From Sphingobium cloacae (lineage in GTDB: Bacteria > Pseudomonadota > Alphaproteobacteria > Sphingomonadales > Sphingomonadaceae): a stretch of DNA of 64,000 nucleotides. Positions 35,572 through 44,853 of the stretch are shown piece by piece. The notes beneath the pieces are model-generated. The model did no database searches. It saw only the letters and a program-made list of their open reading frames with translations, and was not told the DNA's origin. How positions within the stretch are numbered: the stretch's first letter is position 1; every line of letters starts with the position of its first letter. Location: positions 3,041,001 to 3,105,000 of the forward strand of contig NZ_AP017655.1 in NCBI RefSeq assembly GCF_002355855.1, given 5' to 3'. Position numbers and translations under genes: made by a program.

Positions 35572-36945
35572 TCAGAAGCTTTCCTCGGCATAGATGCGGC
35601 TGATGTCGCCGCCCCATTCGCCATGATAGCGTTCCAGCAGCCGCTCGGCATGGGTCCGTCCCGACGCCACGATCTCGTCCAGCGCGGAAAGATAGCCGGT
35701 TTCATTGTCGCCCGCCGCATTGAGCCGCCCGCGCGCCGCCAGCCCGCTCCGCGCTATGTCGAGCGCCTGTCCCGCAATGTCCCGCAGCTTGCGCCCGCCC
35801 GCGATCGGCGCGTCAAGGCCCAGCTTCGGCACGGAATCGCGCAGCGCCTGCCGCTCCTCCATGGTCCAGTCCTTGACCAGATCCCATGCGGCGTCGAGCG
35901 CCCCCTGATCGTAAAGCAACCCGACCCACAGGGCGGGCAGGGCGCAAATCCGCCCCCATGGCCCGCCGTCCGCGCCGCGCATCTCAAGAAAGCTCTTCAT
36001 CCGCACTTCGGGGAAGGCGGTGGACAGATGATCCTCCCAATCCTTCTCCGTCGGCTTCTCGCCGGGCAGGGCGGGGAGCCTGCCTTCCAGGAAATCGCGG
36101 AAACTCTGCCCCGCCGCGTCGATATATTTCCCGTCGCGATAGACGAAGTACATCGGCACATCGAGCGCATAGTCGGCATAGCGTTCATAGCCGAAGCCAT
36201 CCTCGAACACGAAGGGCAGCATACCGGTGCGGCCCGGATCGGTGTCCGACCAGATATGGCTGCGGTAGGAGAGGTATCCGTTGGGCTTCCCTTCCGTGAA
36301 GGGCGAATTGGCGAACAGCGCCGTCGCCAGCGGTTGCAGCGCGAGCGACACGCGGAACTTCTGCGCCATGTCCGCCTCGCTGCCATAGTCGAGGTTGGTC
36401 TGGATGGTGCAGGTCCGCAGCATCATGTCTAGGCCCAGCGACCCCACGCGCGGCATATGGCGCAGCATGATGCCATAGCGTCCCTTGGGCATGATGGGCA
36501 GCGCGTCGCGCGTCTTGTCCGGCCACATGCCAAGCCCCAGGAAACCCAGGCCCAGCATGTCGCCCACATATTTGACCTGCTCCAGATGGCGGCCGGTTTC
36601 CGCACAGGTCTGGTGCAGATTTTCCAGCGGCGCGCCCGAAAGCTCCAGCTGCCCCGCCGGTTCCAGGCTGATCGTGCCGTCCGGGCCGGAGAGCGCGATG
36701 ATATTCTCCCCCTCATGGACCGGCTTCCAGTCATAGCGGGTGAGGCCGATCAGCAGCGTATGGATGCCGCCTTTCTCTTCATAGGAGGGCGCGTGATGGT
36801 CCTTCGTCGAATAGACGAATTTCTCATGCTCCGTGCCGATCCGCCAGCGATCCCTGGGCTTTTCGCCCTTGGCGAAGGCCGCGATCAATTGGTCGCGGCT
36901 TTCGATGACGGGATCGATCCCCCCCGAGTCTGTTCTGGTGCTCAT
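35572..36945 (-). CDS. gshA: Glutamate--cysteine ligase
   Basis: 457 residues. First step of glutathione synthesis. Proteobacterial/plant-type GshA with RWRIGTEHEKFVY near residue 40, GTISLEPAGQLELSGAP, MPKGRYGIMLRHMP and TNLDYGSEADMAQKFRVSL. ATG 36945 is preceded by AAGG; earlier in-frame codons are not conserved-looking. Ends three bases from the convergent ICMT gene stop. Supplies the glutathione used by gloA/gloB. Confidence 0.93.
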   Translation of the reverse strand: MSTRTDSGGIDPVIESRDQLIAAFAKGEKPRDRWRIGTEHEKFVYSTKDHHAPSYEEKGGIHTLLIGLTRYDWKPVHEGENIIALSGPDGTISLEPAGQLELSGAPLENLHQTCAETGRHLEQVKYVGDMLGLGFLGLGMWPDKTRDALPIMPKGRYGIMLRHMPRVGSLGLDMMLRTCTIQTNLDYGSEADMAQKFRVSLALQPLATALFANSPFTEGKPNGYLSYRSHIWSDTDPGRTGMLPFVFEDGFGYERYADYALDVPMYFVYRDGKYIDAAGQSFRDFLEGRLPALPGEKPTEKDWEDHLSTAFPEVRMKSFLEMRGADGGPWGRICALPALWVGLLYDQGALDAAWDLVKDWTMEERQALRDSVPKLGLDAPIAGGRKLRDIAGQALDIARSGLAARGRLNAAGDNETGYLSALDEIVASGRTHAERLLERYHGEWGGDISRIYAEESF

Positions 36946-37141
36946 GCCCCGCCTTACTGATTCCCCGCCGCGCGTCAAACAGCGACGGCGAAGGCGACAG
37001 ATAGGGCGCTACGCCGAGGGCTTCAATCCCATTGCGGAATGAAACTGGAGCATGGGTCCGCTCCCGTCCCGCCGGATCATCCGCCGGTCTGCCGCGTCGA
37101 TCCCTGTCTTTCAGCTTGTCCGATGGCGTGGTTTGCTGTAT

Positions 37142-37163
37142 TAGTTCTCCATATGGAAAACTA
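37142..37163. promoter_or_regulatory. 22-bp near-perfect palindrome across the arsR start codon
   Basis: TAGTT-C-TCCATATGGA-A-AACTA is symmetric except one base pair and contains the ATG at 37153. ArsR-family repressors bind such dyads; here it would give direct autorepression by covering the start. Confidence 0.55.
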
Positions 37164-37503
37164 TCGGTCGCCTCTCGATGCAGCCTTTCATGCCCTCGCC
37201 GACCCGACCAGACGGGCGGTCATCAGCCGTCTCGCGAGGGGGGCTGCGCCGGTCAAGGAACTGGCGGCTCCCTTCGGCATGGGATTGCCGTCCTTCATGA
37301 AGCATCTCCGGGTGCTGGAGACGGACGGCCTGATCCGCACGGAAAAGGTTGGCCGCGTCCGCACCTGCCGGATCGATCCGGACAGGCTGGCGGCTGCCGG
37401 GGCCTGGCTTTCCGAGCAGCGCGCGCTTTGGCAGTCCAGCGCGGACCGGCTCGCCCATTATGTTGAAACCCGCATGTCAGGGAACACGGAAGATGACGGC
37501 TGA
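37153..37503 (+). CDS. ArsR-family transcriptional regulator
   Basis: 116 residues of winged helix-turn-helix: DAAFHALADPTRRAVISRLA, ELAAPFGMGLPSFMKHLRVLE as recognition helix, then LIRTEKVGRVRTCRID as wing. No metal-binding cysteine motif (no CxC), so it is probably of the type paired with SRPBCC/AHSA1 proteins, whose broken gene overlaps its 3' end by 11 bases. There is no clear ribosome binding site before 37153; transcription may start very close to the start codon. Confidence 0.88.
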   Translation: MENYRSPLDAAFHALADPTRRAVISRLARGAAPVKELAAPFGMGLPSFMKHLRVLETDGLIRTEKVGRVRTCRIDPDRLAAAGAWLSEQRALWQSSADRLAHYVETRMSGNTEDDG

Positions 37504-37964
37504 ACGATCCGAACTGACCATTTCACGTTTCATCAAGGCGCCGCCGTCCATCGTCTGGAAGGCGTGGGAGCACGCCCGATCATCTGGCGAAATGGTGGAT
37601 ACCCGAACCCATGGAGTGCAAGGTGGTCAAGCTGGACCTGTGCCCCGGCGGCGGCTTTGAAACCCGGATGCGCGAGGATGGCGGGGAATTCCGGCCTCAT
37701 GTCGAAGGATGTTTTCTGGAAATCCTTCCCGAAGCCCGGCTGGTTTTCACGACCGTCCTGACGGAAGGATGGCGGCCCGCCGAGCCGTGGCTGGCATTGA
37801 CCGCCATCATCACTTTCGAGGCGGAAGGCGGCGGCACCCGATATTCGGCGCGCGTTCTTCACCGGAATGCCGCGGATTCGAAAAAGCATGAAGATATGGG
37901 CTTTCAGGAAGGGTGGGGAACCGCGATCGACCAGCTTGCGGCCTTCGTCGGGCGATCGTCCTGA
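37493..37964 (+). pseudogene. SRPBCC/AHSA1-family protein, frameshifted
   Basis: The first part reads TAERSELTISRFIKAPPSIVWKAWEH in one frame; the rest (PDHLAKWWIPEPMECKVVKL, then FLEILPEARLVFTTVLTEGW, HEDMGFQEGWGTAIDQLAAF) is in another. A single extra base near 37570 explains the shift; the total of 472 bases is one more than a multiple of three. Without it the product would be 156 residues, normal for AHSA1-type ligand-binding proteins. Either a pseudogene or a sequencing error. It overlaps arsR and is presumably its target. Confidence 0.8.
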
Positions 37965-38012
37965 ACTGGAGTGCGCCTGGCGGTTCCATCCGGCCGGAAG
38001 ATACTCCTGGAT

Positions 38013-38771
38013 TCAGGATGAAGCAGGTGCCCAGTCTCCATTCAGCGCCATCCACGCCGATGTCGCGGCGATGGCCGCCGTCTCCGCGCGCAGGATGCGG
38101 GGGCCGAGCGATACCGGCACCGCCTTCGCCCCGCCGCGGATCGCCTCCCGCTCCGCCGGATCGAAGCCGCCCTCCGGCCCGATCAGGAACGCCGCCGGAC
38201 CCGGATGCGCGCGCAGCGCCTCTTCCAGCGGCGCGCCGCCCGTCTCGTCGGCGAAGAACAGCCAGCGCTCCCCCGGCCAATCCTTCAGCAGCGCATCCAG
38301 CTTCACCATCCTTCCCAGTTCGGGGATCGCCGTCCGCCCGCATTGTTCCGCCGCCTCCACCAGATGCGCGCGCAGCCGGTCGAGGTTCAGCCTGTCCACC
38401 ACCGCCCGCCGCGTCAGCACGGGTTGCAGCCTCGCCGCGCCCAGTTCGCAAGCCTTCTCCGCGATCAGGTCGATCCGCCCCTTCCTGACCGGTGCGCAGC
38501 ACAGCCAGAAATCGGGCACGGACTCCAGCGGCTTCGTCTGTCTTTCGCACACCAGCATCAGATCGCGCTTGCGGATGTCCCGCGCCCGCGCCGCCCATTC
38601 GCCCGACCGCCCGTCGAACAGCAGCACCACATCCTCCGCCTTCACCCGCATCACGCCGATCAGATAATGCGCGGCATTGCCGTCCACCGGCACGGCTACC
38701 CCTTCGCCCAGCGGCGTGTCGACGAAGAGGCGGGGCGCGCTCTGCGGCGGCCAGGCGGGGGTTGCGGTCAT
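38013..38771 (-). CDS. rsmE: 16S rRNA (uracil(1498)-N(3))-methyltransferase RsmE
   Basis: 252 residues from ATG 38771. N-terminal PUA-like part (APRLFVDTPLGEG, NAAHYLIGVMRVK) and SPOUT domain with the knot motifs AAFLIGPEGGFDPAERE and SLGPRILRAETAAIAA. Methylates U1498 of 16S rRNA. The longer open frame upstream is antisense to ubiA and not part of it. Divergent from ubiA. Confidence 0.93.
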   Translation of the reverse strand: MTATPAWPPQSAPRLFVDTPLGEGVAVPVDGNAAHYLIGVMRVKAEDVVLLFDGRSGEWAARARDIRKRDLMLVCERQTKPLESVPDFWLCCAPVRKGRIDLIAEKACELGAARLQPVLTRRAVVDRLNLDRLRAHLVEAAEQCGRTAIPELGRMVKLDALLKDWPGERWLFFADETGGAPLEEALRAHPGPAAFLIGPEGGFDPAEREAIRGGAKAVPVSLGPRILRAETAAIAATSAWMALNGDWAPASS

Positions 38772-38825
38772 GTGCGTCTCATCCATGGGCTGCGCGAAAG
38801 GTGCCTCCGCTTTTTCAGGAGCACT

Positions 38826-39782
38826 ATGCGCTTCAATCCGAAACCGAAAGACTCTAATGCCGTCGCGATGAAGCAAGCACAGGTGGAACAGATCGTCCCC
38901 GACAGCGAAGCCCGCGGCCTTGTGTCGCGCCTGCCCGCCCTGCCGCGCGCGCTGGCGCTGCTGGCGCGGCTGGACCGGCCGATCGGCTGGTGGCTGCTCT
39001 TCTGGCCGGGCGCATGGGCGGTCGCGCTGGCGGGCGGCGCGCGCGAACGCTGGCCCCTCATCCTCTGGCTGCTGATCGGCGCCATCGCGATGCGCGGCGC
39101 GGGCTGCGTCTTCAACGATATCGTCGACCGCGACCTGGATCGCAAGGTCGCCCGCACCGCCGCCCGTCCGCTGGCGAGCGGCGCGGTATCGCTCAAGGCG
39201 GCATGGGCATGGCTCTTCGCCCTCTGCCTCGTCGGCCTCATCGTCCTGCTGCAACTGCGCCCTTATGCGCAGGTCGTGGCGCTGGCCTCGCTCGCCCTGG
39301 TCGCGGCCTATCCCTTCATGAAGCGGATCACCGGCTGGCCCCAGCTCTGGCTCGGCCTCGTCTTTTCCTGGGCCGCGCTGGTCGGGTGGAGCGAAGTCGC
39401 GGGCGCGCTCACCCTTCCGGGCCTGCTGCTGTACGCAGGCGCTATTTTCTGGGTCGTGGGCTATGATACCATCTACGCCTTGCAGGATCGGGAGGACGAC
39501 GCGTTGATCGGCATAGGCTCCAGCGCCCTCTCCATGGGCCGTCATGTCCGCGGCGGCGTGACGCTCTGCTACCTCTTCGCGCTGGCCCTGTGGAGCGCCG
39601 CCATCTGGCAAATCCGCCCGCAGCTTCTGGCCCTGCTCGCGCTTCTCCCCATGGCCGCGCATCTCCTCTGGCAGACCGCCACATTGAAGGAGGACGGCGC
39701 GGACCCGCTCGTCAAATTCCGCTCCAACCGTTTCGCGGGGCTGCTGATGGTCCTTGCCTGCCTCGTGGTAGGCAGCGCATGA
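38826..39782 (+). CDS. ubiA: 4-hydroxybenzoate polyprenyltransferase UbiA
   Basis: 318 residues from ATG 38826 (ATG 38868 possible). Integral membrane prenyltransferase of ubiquinone synthesis: eight to nine helices, first Asp-rich motif NDIVDRDLDRKVART at 97, second DTIYALQDREDD at about 215. Attaches the polyprenyl chain to 4-hydroxybenzoate. Overlaps the next gene by ATGA. Confidence 0.93.
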   Translation: MRFNPKPKDSNAVAMKQAQVEQIVPDSEARGLVSRLPALPRALALLARLDRPIGWWLLFWPGAWAVALAGGARERWPLILWLLIGAIAMRGAGCVFNDIVDRDLDRKVARTAARPLASGAVSLKAAWAWLFALCLVGLIVLLQLRPYAQVVALASLALVAAYPFMKRITGWPQLWLGLVFSWAALVGWSEVAGALTLPGLLLYAGAIFWVVGYDTIYALQDREDDALIGIGSSALSMGRHVRGGVTLCYLFALALWSAAIWQIRPQLLALLALLPMAAHLLWQTATLKEDGADPLVKFRSNRFAGLLMVLACLVVGSA

Positions 39783-41236
39783 GCGCCCCGGTCGAAGGGC
39801 AGGATTGCTGGCGCATCGCCCGCGCCACCCAGGCCAGCGTCATCATCGACGCCGACGCCTATTTCCGCCACGCCCGCGCCGCGATGCTGAAGGCGAAGAA
39901 GCGGATCATGCTGATCGGCTGGGACTTCGACGCCCGCATCAGCCTGATCCGCGAAGAGGAGGCGAAGGACGGCGCGCCCGTCATCATCGGCGACTTCATC
40001 CGCTGGCTGGTGGAGCGCGAGCCCGGCCTCGAAATCTACCTGCTCCGCTGGGACACCGGCGCGATCAAGTCGATGTTGCGCCCGTCCAACCTGCTGACGA
40101 CGCTGCGCTGGATGGCCCATCCCCGCATCACCGTGAAGCTCGACAGCCATCACCCGGCAGGCGCGTCCCATCACCAGAAGATCGTGGCGATCGACGATTG
40201 CTTCGCCTTCTGCGGCGGCATCGACATGACCGCCGACCGCTGGGACACCCGCCATCACCGCGACGACGATCCGGGCCGCAAGCATCCGGACGGCACCCCC
40301 TATGGCCCGTGGCACGACGCCACCACCGCGCTCAAGGGACCGGTCGCGGCGGCGCTGGGCGATCACGGCCGCGCGCGCTGGAAAGCGGCGGGCGGCGGCG
40401 ACCTCCCGCCGGTCGAGGGCATCGACGATTGCTGGCCGGACGATCTGCCCGTCCAGTTCCGCGACGTGGATGTCGCCATCGCCCGAACCGCTCCGGAAAT
40501 GGACGACCAGCCGGCGGTCAAGGAAATCGAACGGCTCTACGTCAACCAGATCGCGGCGGCGAAACGCCGCATCTATGCGGAAAGCCAATATTTCGCCTCC
40601 CGCCGCATCGCCGAAGCCATCGCCGCCCGCCTGGGCGATCCCGAAGGTCCCGAAATCGTCATCGTCAATCCGGAGCAGGCCGACGGCTGGCTGGAGCAGC
40701 AGGCGATGGACACCGCCCGCGCCCGCCTGTTCGAGGCGCTGAAGGCGCGCGACACCCATAACCGCCTGCGCCTCTACCATCCCTTCACCGCACGCGGCGA
40801 GCCGATCTATGTCCATGCCAAGATATTGATCGTGGACGACCGGCTGATCCGCGTCGGCTCCTCCAACATGAACAACCGCTCGCTGGGGCTGGACAGCGAA
40901 TGCGACATGGCGATCGACACGGCGCTCCCCGGCAATGACGGGCATCGGGAAACGATCGCGGCGATCCGCGACGACCTGATCGCCGAGCATCTCGACCTGC
41001 CGAAAGAACGCGTCTCCGCCCTGATCGCCCAGCGCGGCCTGATCGCGGCGATAGAGGAACTGCGGACCAAGGCGGGCCGCACCCTGCGCCCCTATCGGAC
41101 GCCCGATCTCAGCGATGTGCAGGAGTGGTTGGCCGACAATGAGGTGCTGGACCCGGAAAGCCCGGACGAGATGTTCGAGCCGGTGACGCAACGCGGCCTC
41201 TTCCGCCGCATCGAACATTGGGTGCGGCGCGACTGA
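39779..41236 (+). CDS. Phospholipase D-family phosphatidyltransferase (cardiolipin synthase-like)
   Basis: 485 residues. Two HKD half-sites: HHQKIVAIDD with His132/Lys134 and HAKILIVDDRLIRVGSSNM with His346/Lys348. N-terminal KKRIMLIGWDFDARI is typical for PLD-type transphosphatidylases. No signal peptide or clear membrane helix, so a soluble or peripheral enzyme, phospholipase D or cardiolipin synthase type. Start overlaps the ubiA stop; probably one transcript. Confidence 0.88.
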   Translation: MSAPVEGQDCWRIARATQASVIIDADAYFRHARAAMLKAKKRIMLIGWDFDARISLIREEEAKDGAPVIIGDFIRWLVEREPGLEIYLLRWDTGAIKSMLRPSNLLTTLRWMAHPRITVKLDSHHPAGASHHQKIVAIDDCFAFCGGIDMTADRWDTRHHRDDDPGRKHPDGTPYGPWHDATTALKGPVAAALGDHGRARWKAAGGGDLPPVEGIDDCWPDDLPVQFRDVDVAIARTAPEMDDQPAVKEIERLYVNQIAAAKRRIYAESQYFASRRIAEAIAARLGDPEGPEIVIVNPEQADGWLEQQAMDTARARLFEALKARDTHNRLRLYHPFTARGEPIYVHAKILIVDDRLIRVGSSNMNNRSLGLDSECDMAIDTALPGNDGHRETIAAIRDDLIAEHLDLPKERVSALIAQRGLIAAIEELRTKAGRTLRPYRTPDLSDVQEWLADNEVLDPESPDEMFEPVTQRGLFRRIEHWVRRD

Positions 41237-41250
41237 ACCATTCGCTTCTT

Positions 41251-41323
41251 CCGTTCGGGCCGAGCTTGTCGAAGCCCTCCACTGAGCGTGGCGAAGTCCT
41301 TCGACTTCGCTCAGCCCGAACGG
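41251..41323. repeat. Interspersed palindromic (REP-like) element
   Basis: CCGTTCGGGCCGAGCTTGTC plus GAAG at 41251-41274 and an inverted partner CTTCGACTTCGCTCAGCCCG ending at 41323. Same family as 29833-29934. Located between convergent PLD and smc genes, where it may act as a bidirectional terminator. Confidence 0.78.
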
Positions 41324-41344
41324 GAAGAAATGGGTTCCGCCCGC

Positions 41345-44300
41345 TCATTCCGCCGCCAGCAGCGCCTCCGCCCCGCCCAGGCTGACCGACACCAGCCGGC
41401 TCACGCCGCGCTCCACCATGGTCACGCCGAACAGCCGGTGCATCCGCGCCATGGTGACGGCGTTATGCGTGACGATCAGGTAGCGGGTCCGCGTCTGCCG
41501 CACCATCGCGTCCAGCATGTCGCAGAAACGCTCCACATTCGCATCGTCCAGCGGCGCGTCCACCTCGTCCAGCACGCAGATCGGCGCGGGATTGGTGAGG
41601 AACAGGCCGAAGATCAGCGCCACCGCCGTCAACGCCTGCTCCCCGCCCGACAGCAGGGTTAGCGCCGACAGCCGCTTCCCCGGCGGCTGCGCCATGATCT
41701 CCAGCCCCGCCTCCAGCGGATCGTCGCTGTCGATCAGTTCCAGATGCGCCTGCCCGCCGTTGAACAGGGTCGTGAAAAGCTGCCGGAAATGCCCGTCCAC
41801 CGCCTCGAACGCCGCGAGCAGCCTTTGCCGCCCTTCCCGATTGAGGCTGCCGATGGAACCGCGAAGCTGGTGGATGGCTTGGCTGAGTTCCGCGCTCTCG
41901 GCCCGGCTGGTGGCCTGCGTGGTCTCCAGTTCTTCCAGCTCCTGCGCCGCGACCAGATTGACCGGCCCGATTCGCTCGCGCTCGGCGGACAGGCGGTCAT
42001 GTTCGGCCTGCTCGGTCTGGGCGATGCGGATGTCGGCGCTGGCAAAGCCCAGCCGCTCCGGCAGCAGGGGAGGGGGGCATTCGAAACGCTCGCCCGACAG
42101 GCGGTTGGTCTCGATCCGCCGCTCGTCCGCCGCCTCGGCCCGCGCCGCCGCCGTCGCCCGCGCCTCCCGCGCCGCCGCCAGCGTTTCGCCCGCCTCGCTC
42201 GCCTGCCGCTCGGCGGAGCGGAGCGCGGCCTCCGCCTCGACCTCCGACTTGCGCGCGGCGTCGGACGCTTCGGTCAGGGACGCTCCTTGTTCGGTGAGCG
42301 CCGCGACGGCCTGCTCCAGCCGCTCCGGTTCGTCCGCCATCTTCGCCTGTTCGGACGCCACATCCTCACCGCGCTTCGTCATGGCGGCGATCCGCTTGCC
42401 CGCTTCACCGGCGCGCGCGCGCCAGCCCTTCGCATCCGCTTCCGCCGCCGCCATGCGATCCCGGTCGCCGGTCAGCGCGCGCTCGGCCAGCGCCCGATCC
42501 GCCTGCAACTGGCTGACCGTCCCGCGCGCCTTCTCGCTCGCCTGCGAAAGACCGGCGACAAGGGCGCGGGTTTCCCCGCCATCGGGCATGGCCGCGCGCG
42601 CCGCCTGCGCCGCCTCCTGCTCCTGCGCCGCCGCCTCGCGATCCCGCCGCGCCGTCGCCAGCCGTTCCTCGATCCCCTCGCGCCGCCCGGCCAGCCGTTC
42701 CAGCGCCGTCCCGGCCTCGTCCGCCGCGCGCAGCGCCGTGCGCTGGCGCTGCTCCGCCTCGCCCAGCGCCGACCGCCCCGCCGCCAGAGCCTGCGAAGCC
42801 GCCTGTTCGCGCCCCTGCGCCTCGCCTTGATCGGCCCGCGCTTCTTCGACCGCTTGTTCCGCCGCCGGGCGCGCCGCCGCGATGGCTTCCAGCCGGTTGA
42901 GTCGGATCAGCCGCTCCGCCGCCGCCGCGCCGCCCTGCGTCGCGACATAGCCGTCCCAGCGCCGCAGCCTGCCCTCGCGCGTCACCAGCCGCTGCCCCAC
43001 GGCCAAGGGCTGCCCCTCATCGCGTTCCGCCACCGCGACCTGCGCCAGCCGCCGCGCCAGTTCGGGCGGCGCCGTCACATGACCGGCCAGCGCTACGCAA
43101 CCCGCGGGCAAGGCAGGATCGCCCGCCACCGCCACCGCGCCGCCCCAGAAACGAGGTCCGTCCGTCCCGATGGGCGCTTCCAGATCGTCGCCCAGCGCCG
43201 CCGCCAGCGCATGTTCATATCCGGGCGCGGCCTTCAACCGATCCAGCGCCCGGCTCTTGCCGCTCGCGCCGCTCTCCACCGCCCGTTTCAGCGCCGCCGC
43301 CTCGCTCTCCAGCGCCGCCAGAGCCGCCCGCGCGGAGGAAAGCGCCATATCCGCCTCCGCCCGCGCCTCGCTCGCGGCCTGCCGTTCCGCCTCGGCCTGC
43401 GCGATGGCCGCCTCCGCCGCCTCGCGATCCCGCCCCGCCTGCTCCTGCGCCGCGAGCGCCTCGGCCCGCTTGGCCTCCAGCGGCGCGGCGTCGGGCAGGG
43501 CGGCGGCTTCCGTCTCCAGCTTCGCGACCTCGCGCCCGGCGCGGTCCAGCCGCCCCTGCGCCGCCGCCAGAGCCGCCTCCGCCACCCTCAGTTCCGCCTG
43601 CTCGCCCGCCTGGCGGGCCATCGCCTTGGCAAGGTCCACCTCGGCATCGCGCGCGGCATCCTCCGCCCGGGCGATGCGCGTGGCGAAATCGGGGATCATC
43701 GCCTCCGTCTCGGCAATGCGGGTTTTGAGCGCTGCAACCTCCCCGGTCAGCCGGGCGATCGCCTCCGCCGCGTCATGGGCCAGCGTCCCCTCGCGCTCGC
43801 GGTCCTCCTCCAACTGCCGCGCCTGCGTGGCGAGGTCGTGCAGCCGCCGCACCACCCCGTCGCGCTCGCTCTTGAGGGCGTTGAGTTTATGCCCCGCCTC
43901 ATTCGCCGCATCCCGCGTGGCCTGCGCGGCGGATCGCTTCTCCGCCAGCGCCGCCACCGCCGCCTGCGCATGGGCCGCTGCCGCCATCTGCGCTTCCTGC
44001 GCCGCCGCGACCGCGCCTTCCGCCTGCTTCGCCTCGGCCCGCGCGGCGTCGGCGCTGGCGCTCGCCTCGCGCCAGCGGGCGAAGATCACCCGCGCCTCGG
44101 CCACGCGGATCTGCTCCGACAGCCGGATATAGCGTTCCGCCGCCTTCGCCTGCCGCCGCAGGCTGTTGGCGCGGCTTTCCATGTCCGCCAATATCTCGTC
44201 CAGCCGGGCCAGATTGGCCTCCGCAGCGCGCAGCTTCTGCTCGGCATCCTTGCGCCGCACATGCAGCCCCGCGATCCCCGCCGCTTCCTCCAGCATGGCG

Positions 44301-44788
44301 CGGCGTTCCTGCGGACGCGCCGCGATGACGGCGGCGATCCGCCCCTGACTGACGAGGGCAGGGCTATGCGCCCCGGTCGCGGCGTCCGCGAAGATCAGCG
44401 CCACATCCTTGGCGCGCACATCCTTGCCGTTGGCGCGATAGGCGCTGCCCGCGCCGCGCTCGATCCGGCGGGTGACTTCCAGCTCCCCGTCCGCGCCCAC
44501 ATCGACGGCGGAGAACAGCTCGCCCTGTTCCTGCACGGTCAGCATCGACACTTCGGCGAAGTCGCGCTGCGGGCGGCTCGCCGTGCCAGCGAAGATCACG
44601 TCCTCCATGCCGCCGCCGCGCATGGACTTGGCGCTGGATTCGCCCATGACCCAGCGGATCGCTTCCAGCAGGTTGGACTTGCCGCAGCCATTGGGGCCGA
44701 CGATCCCCGTCAGCCCCGGCTCGATCCGCAATTCCGTCGCGTCGACGAAGCTCTTGAAGCCCGACAGTTTGAGGCGCTTTATCTGCAC
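41345..44788 (-). CDS. smc: Chromosome segregation ATPase SMC
   Basis: 1147 residues. N-terminal head with Walker A GPNGCGKS at 31-38 and QGRIAAVIAARPQERRAMLEEAAG; long coiled coils rich in Ala/Glu; a hinge around 520-660 (YEHALAAALGDDLEAPIG); C-terminal head with signature TLLSGGEQALTAVALIFGLF and Walker B CVLDEVDAPLDD. Forms the condensin ring with ScpAB, not in the window. The coiled coil makes the antisense strand open over most of its length, which is a composition effect. Confidence 0.96.
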   Translation of the reverse strand: MQIKRLKLSGFKSFVDATELRIEPGLTGIVGPNGCGKSNLLEAIRWVMGESSAKSMRGGGMEDVIFAGTASRPQRDFAEVSMLTVQEQGELFSAVDVGADGELEVTRRIERGAGSAYRANGKDVRAKDVALIFADAATGAHSPALVSQGRIAAVIAARPQERRAMLEEAAGIAGLHVRRKDAEQKLRAAEANLARLDEILADMESRANSLRRQAKAAERYIRLSEQIRVAEARVIFARWREASASADAARAEAKQAEGAVAAAQEAQMAAAAHAQAAVAALAEKRSAAQATRDAANEAGHKLNALKSERDGVVRRLHDLATQARQLEEDREREGTLAHDAAEAIARLTGEVAALKTRIAETEAMIPDFATRIARAEDAARDAEVDLAKAMARQAGEQAELRVAEAALAAAQGRLDRAGREVAKLETEAAALPDAAPLEAKRAEALAAQEQAGRDREAAEAAIAQAEAERQAASEARAEADMALSSARAALAALESEAAALKRAVESGASGKSRALDRLKAAPGYEHALAAALGDDLEAPIGTDGPRFWGGAVAVAGDPALPAGCVALAGHVTAPPELARRLAQVAVAERDEGQPLAVGQRLVTREGRLRRWDGYVATQGGAAAAERLIRLNRLEAIAAARPAAEQAVEEARADQGEAQGREQAASQALAAGRSALGEAEQRQRTALRAADEAGTALERLAGRREGIEERLATARRDREAAAQEQEAAQAARAAMPDGGETRALVAGLSQASEKARGTVSQLQADRALAERALTGDRDRMAAAEADAKGWRARAGEAGKRIAAMTKRGEDVASEQAKMADEPERLEQAVAALTEQGASLTEASDAARKSEVEAEAALRSAERQASEAGETLAAAREARATAAARAEAADERRIETNRLSGERFECPPPLLPERLGFASADIRIAQTEQAEHDRLSAERERIGPVNLVAAQELEELETTQATSRAESAELSQAIHQLRGSIGSLNREGRQRLLAAFEAVDGHFRQLFTTLFNGGQAHLELIDSDDPLEAGLEIMAQPPGKRLSALTLLSGGEQALTAVALIFGLFLTNPAPICVLDEVDAPLDDANVERFCDMLDAMVRQTRTRYLIVTHNAVTMARMHRLFGVTMVERGVSRLVSVSLGGAEALLAAE

Positions 44789-44853
44789 GGCAACCCTCCG
44801 GGGCGGCAGGCCGCCCGGTCAGGCCGTGAGGAAAGAAGCCCCCCCGCCGCCAA

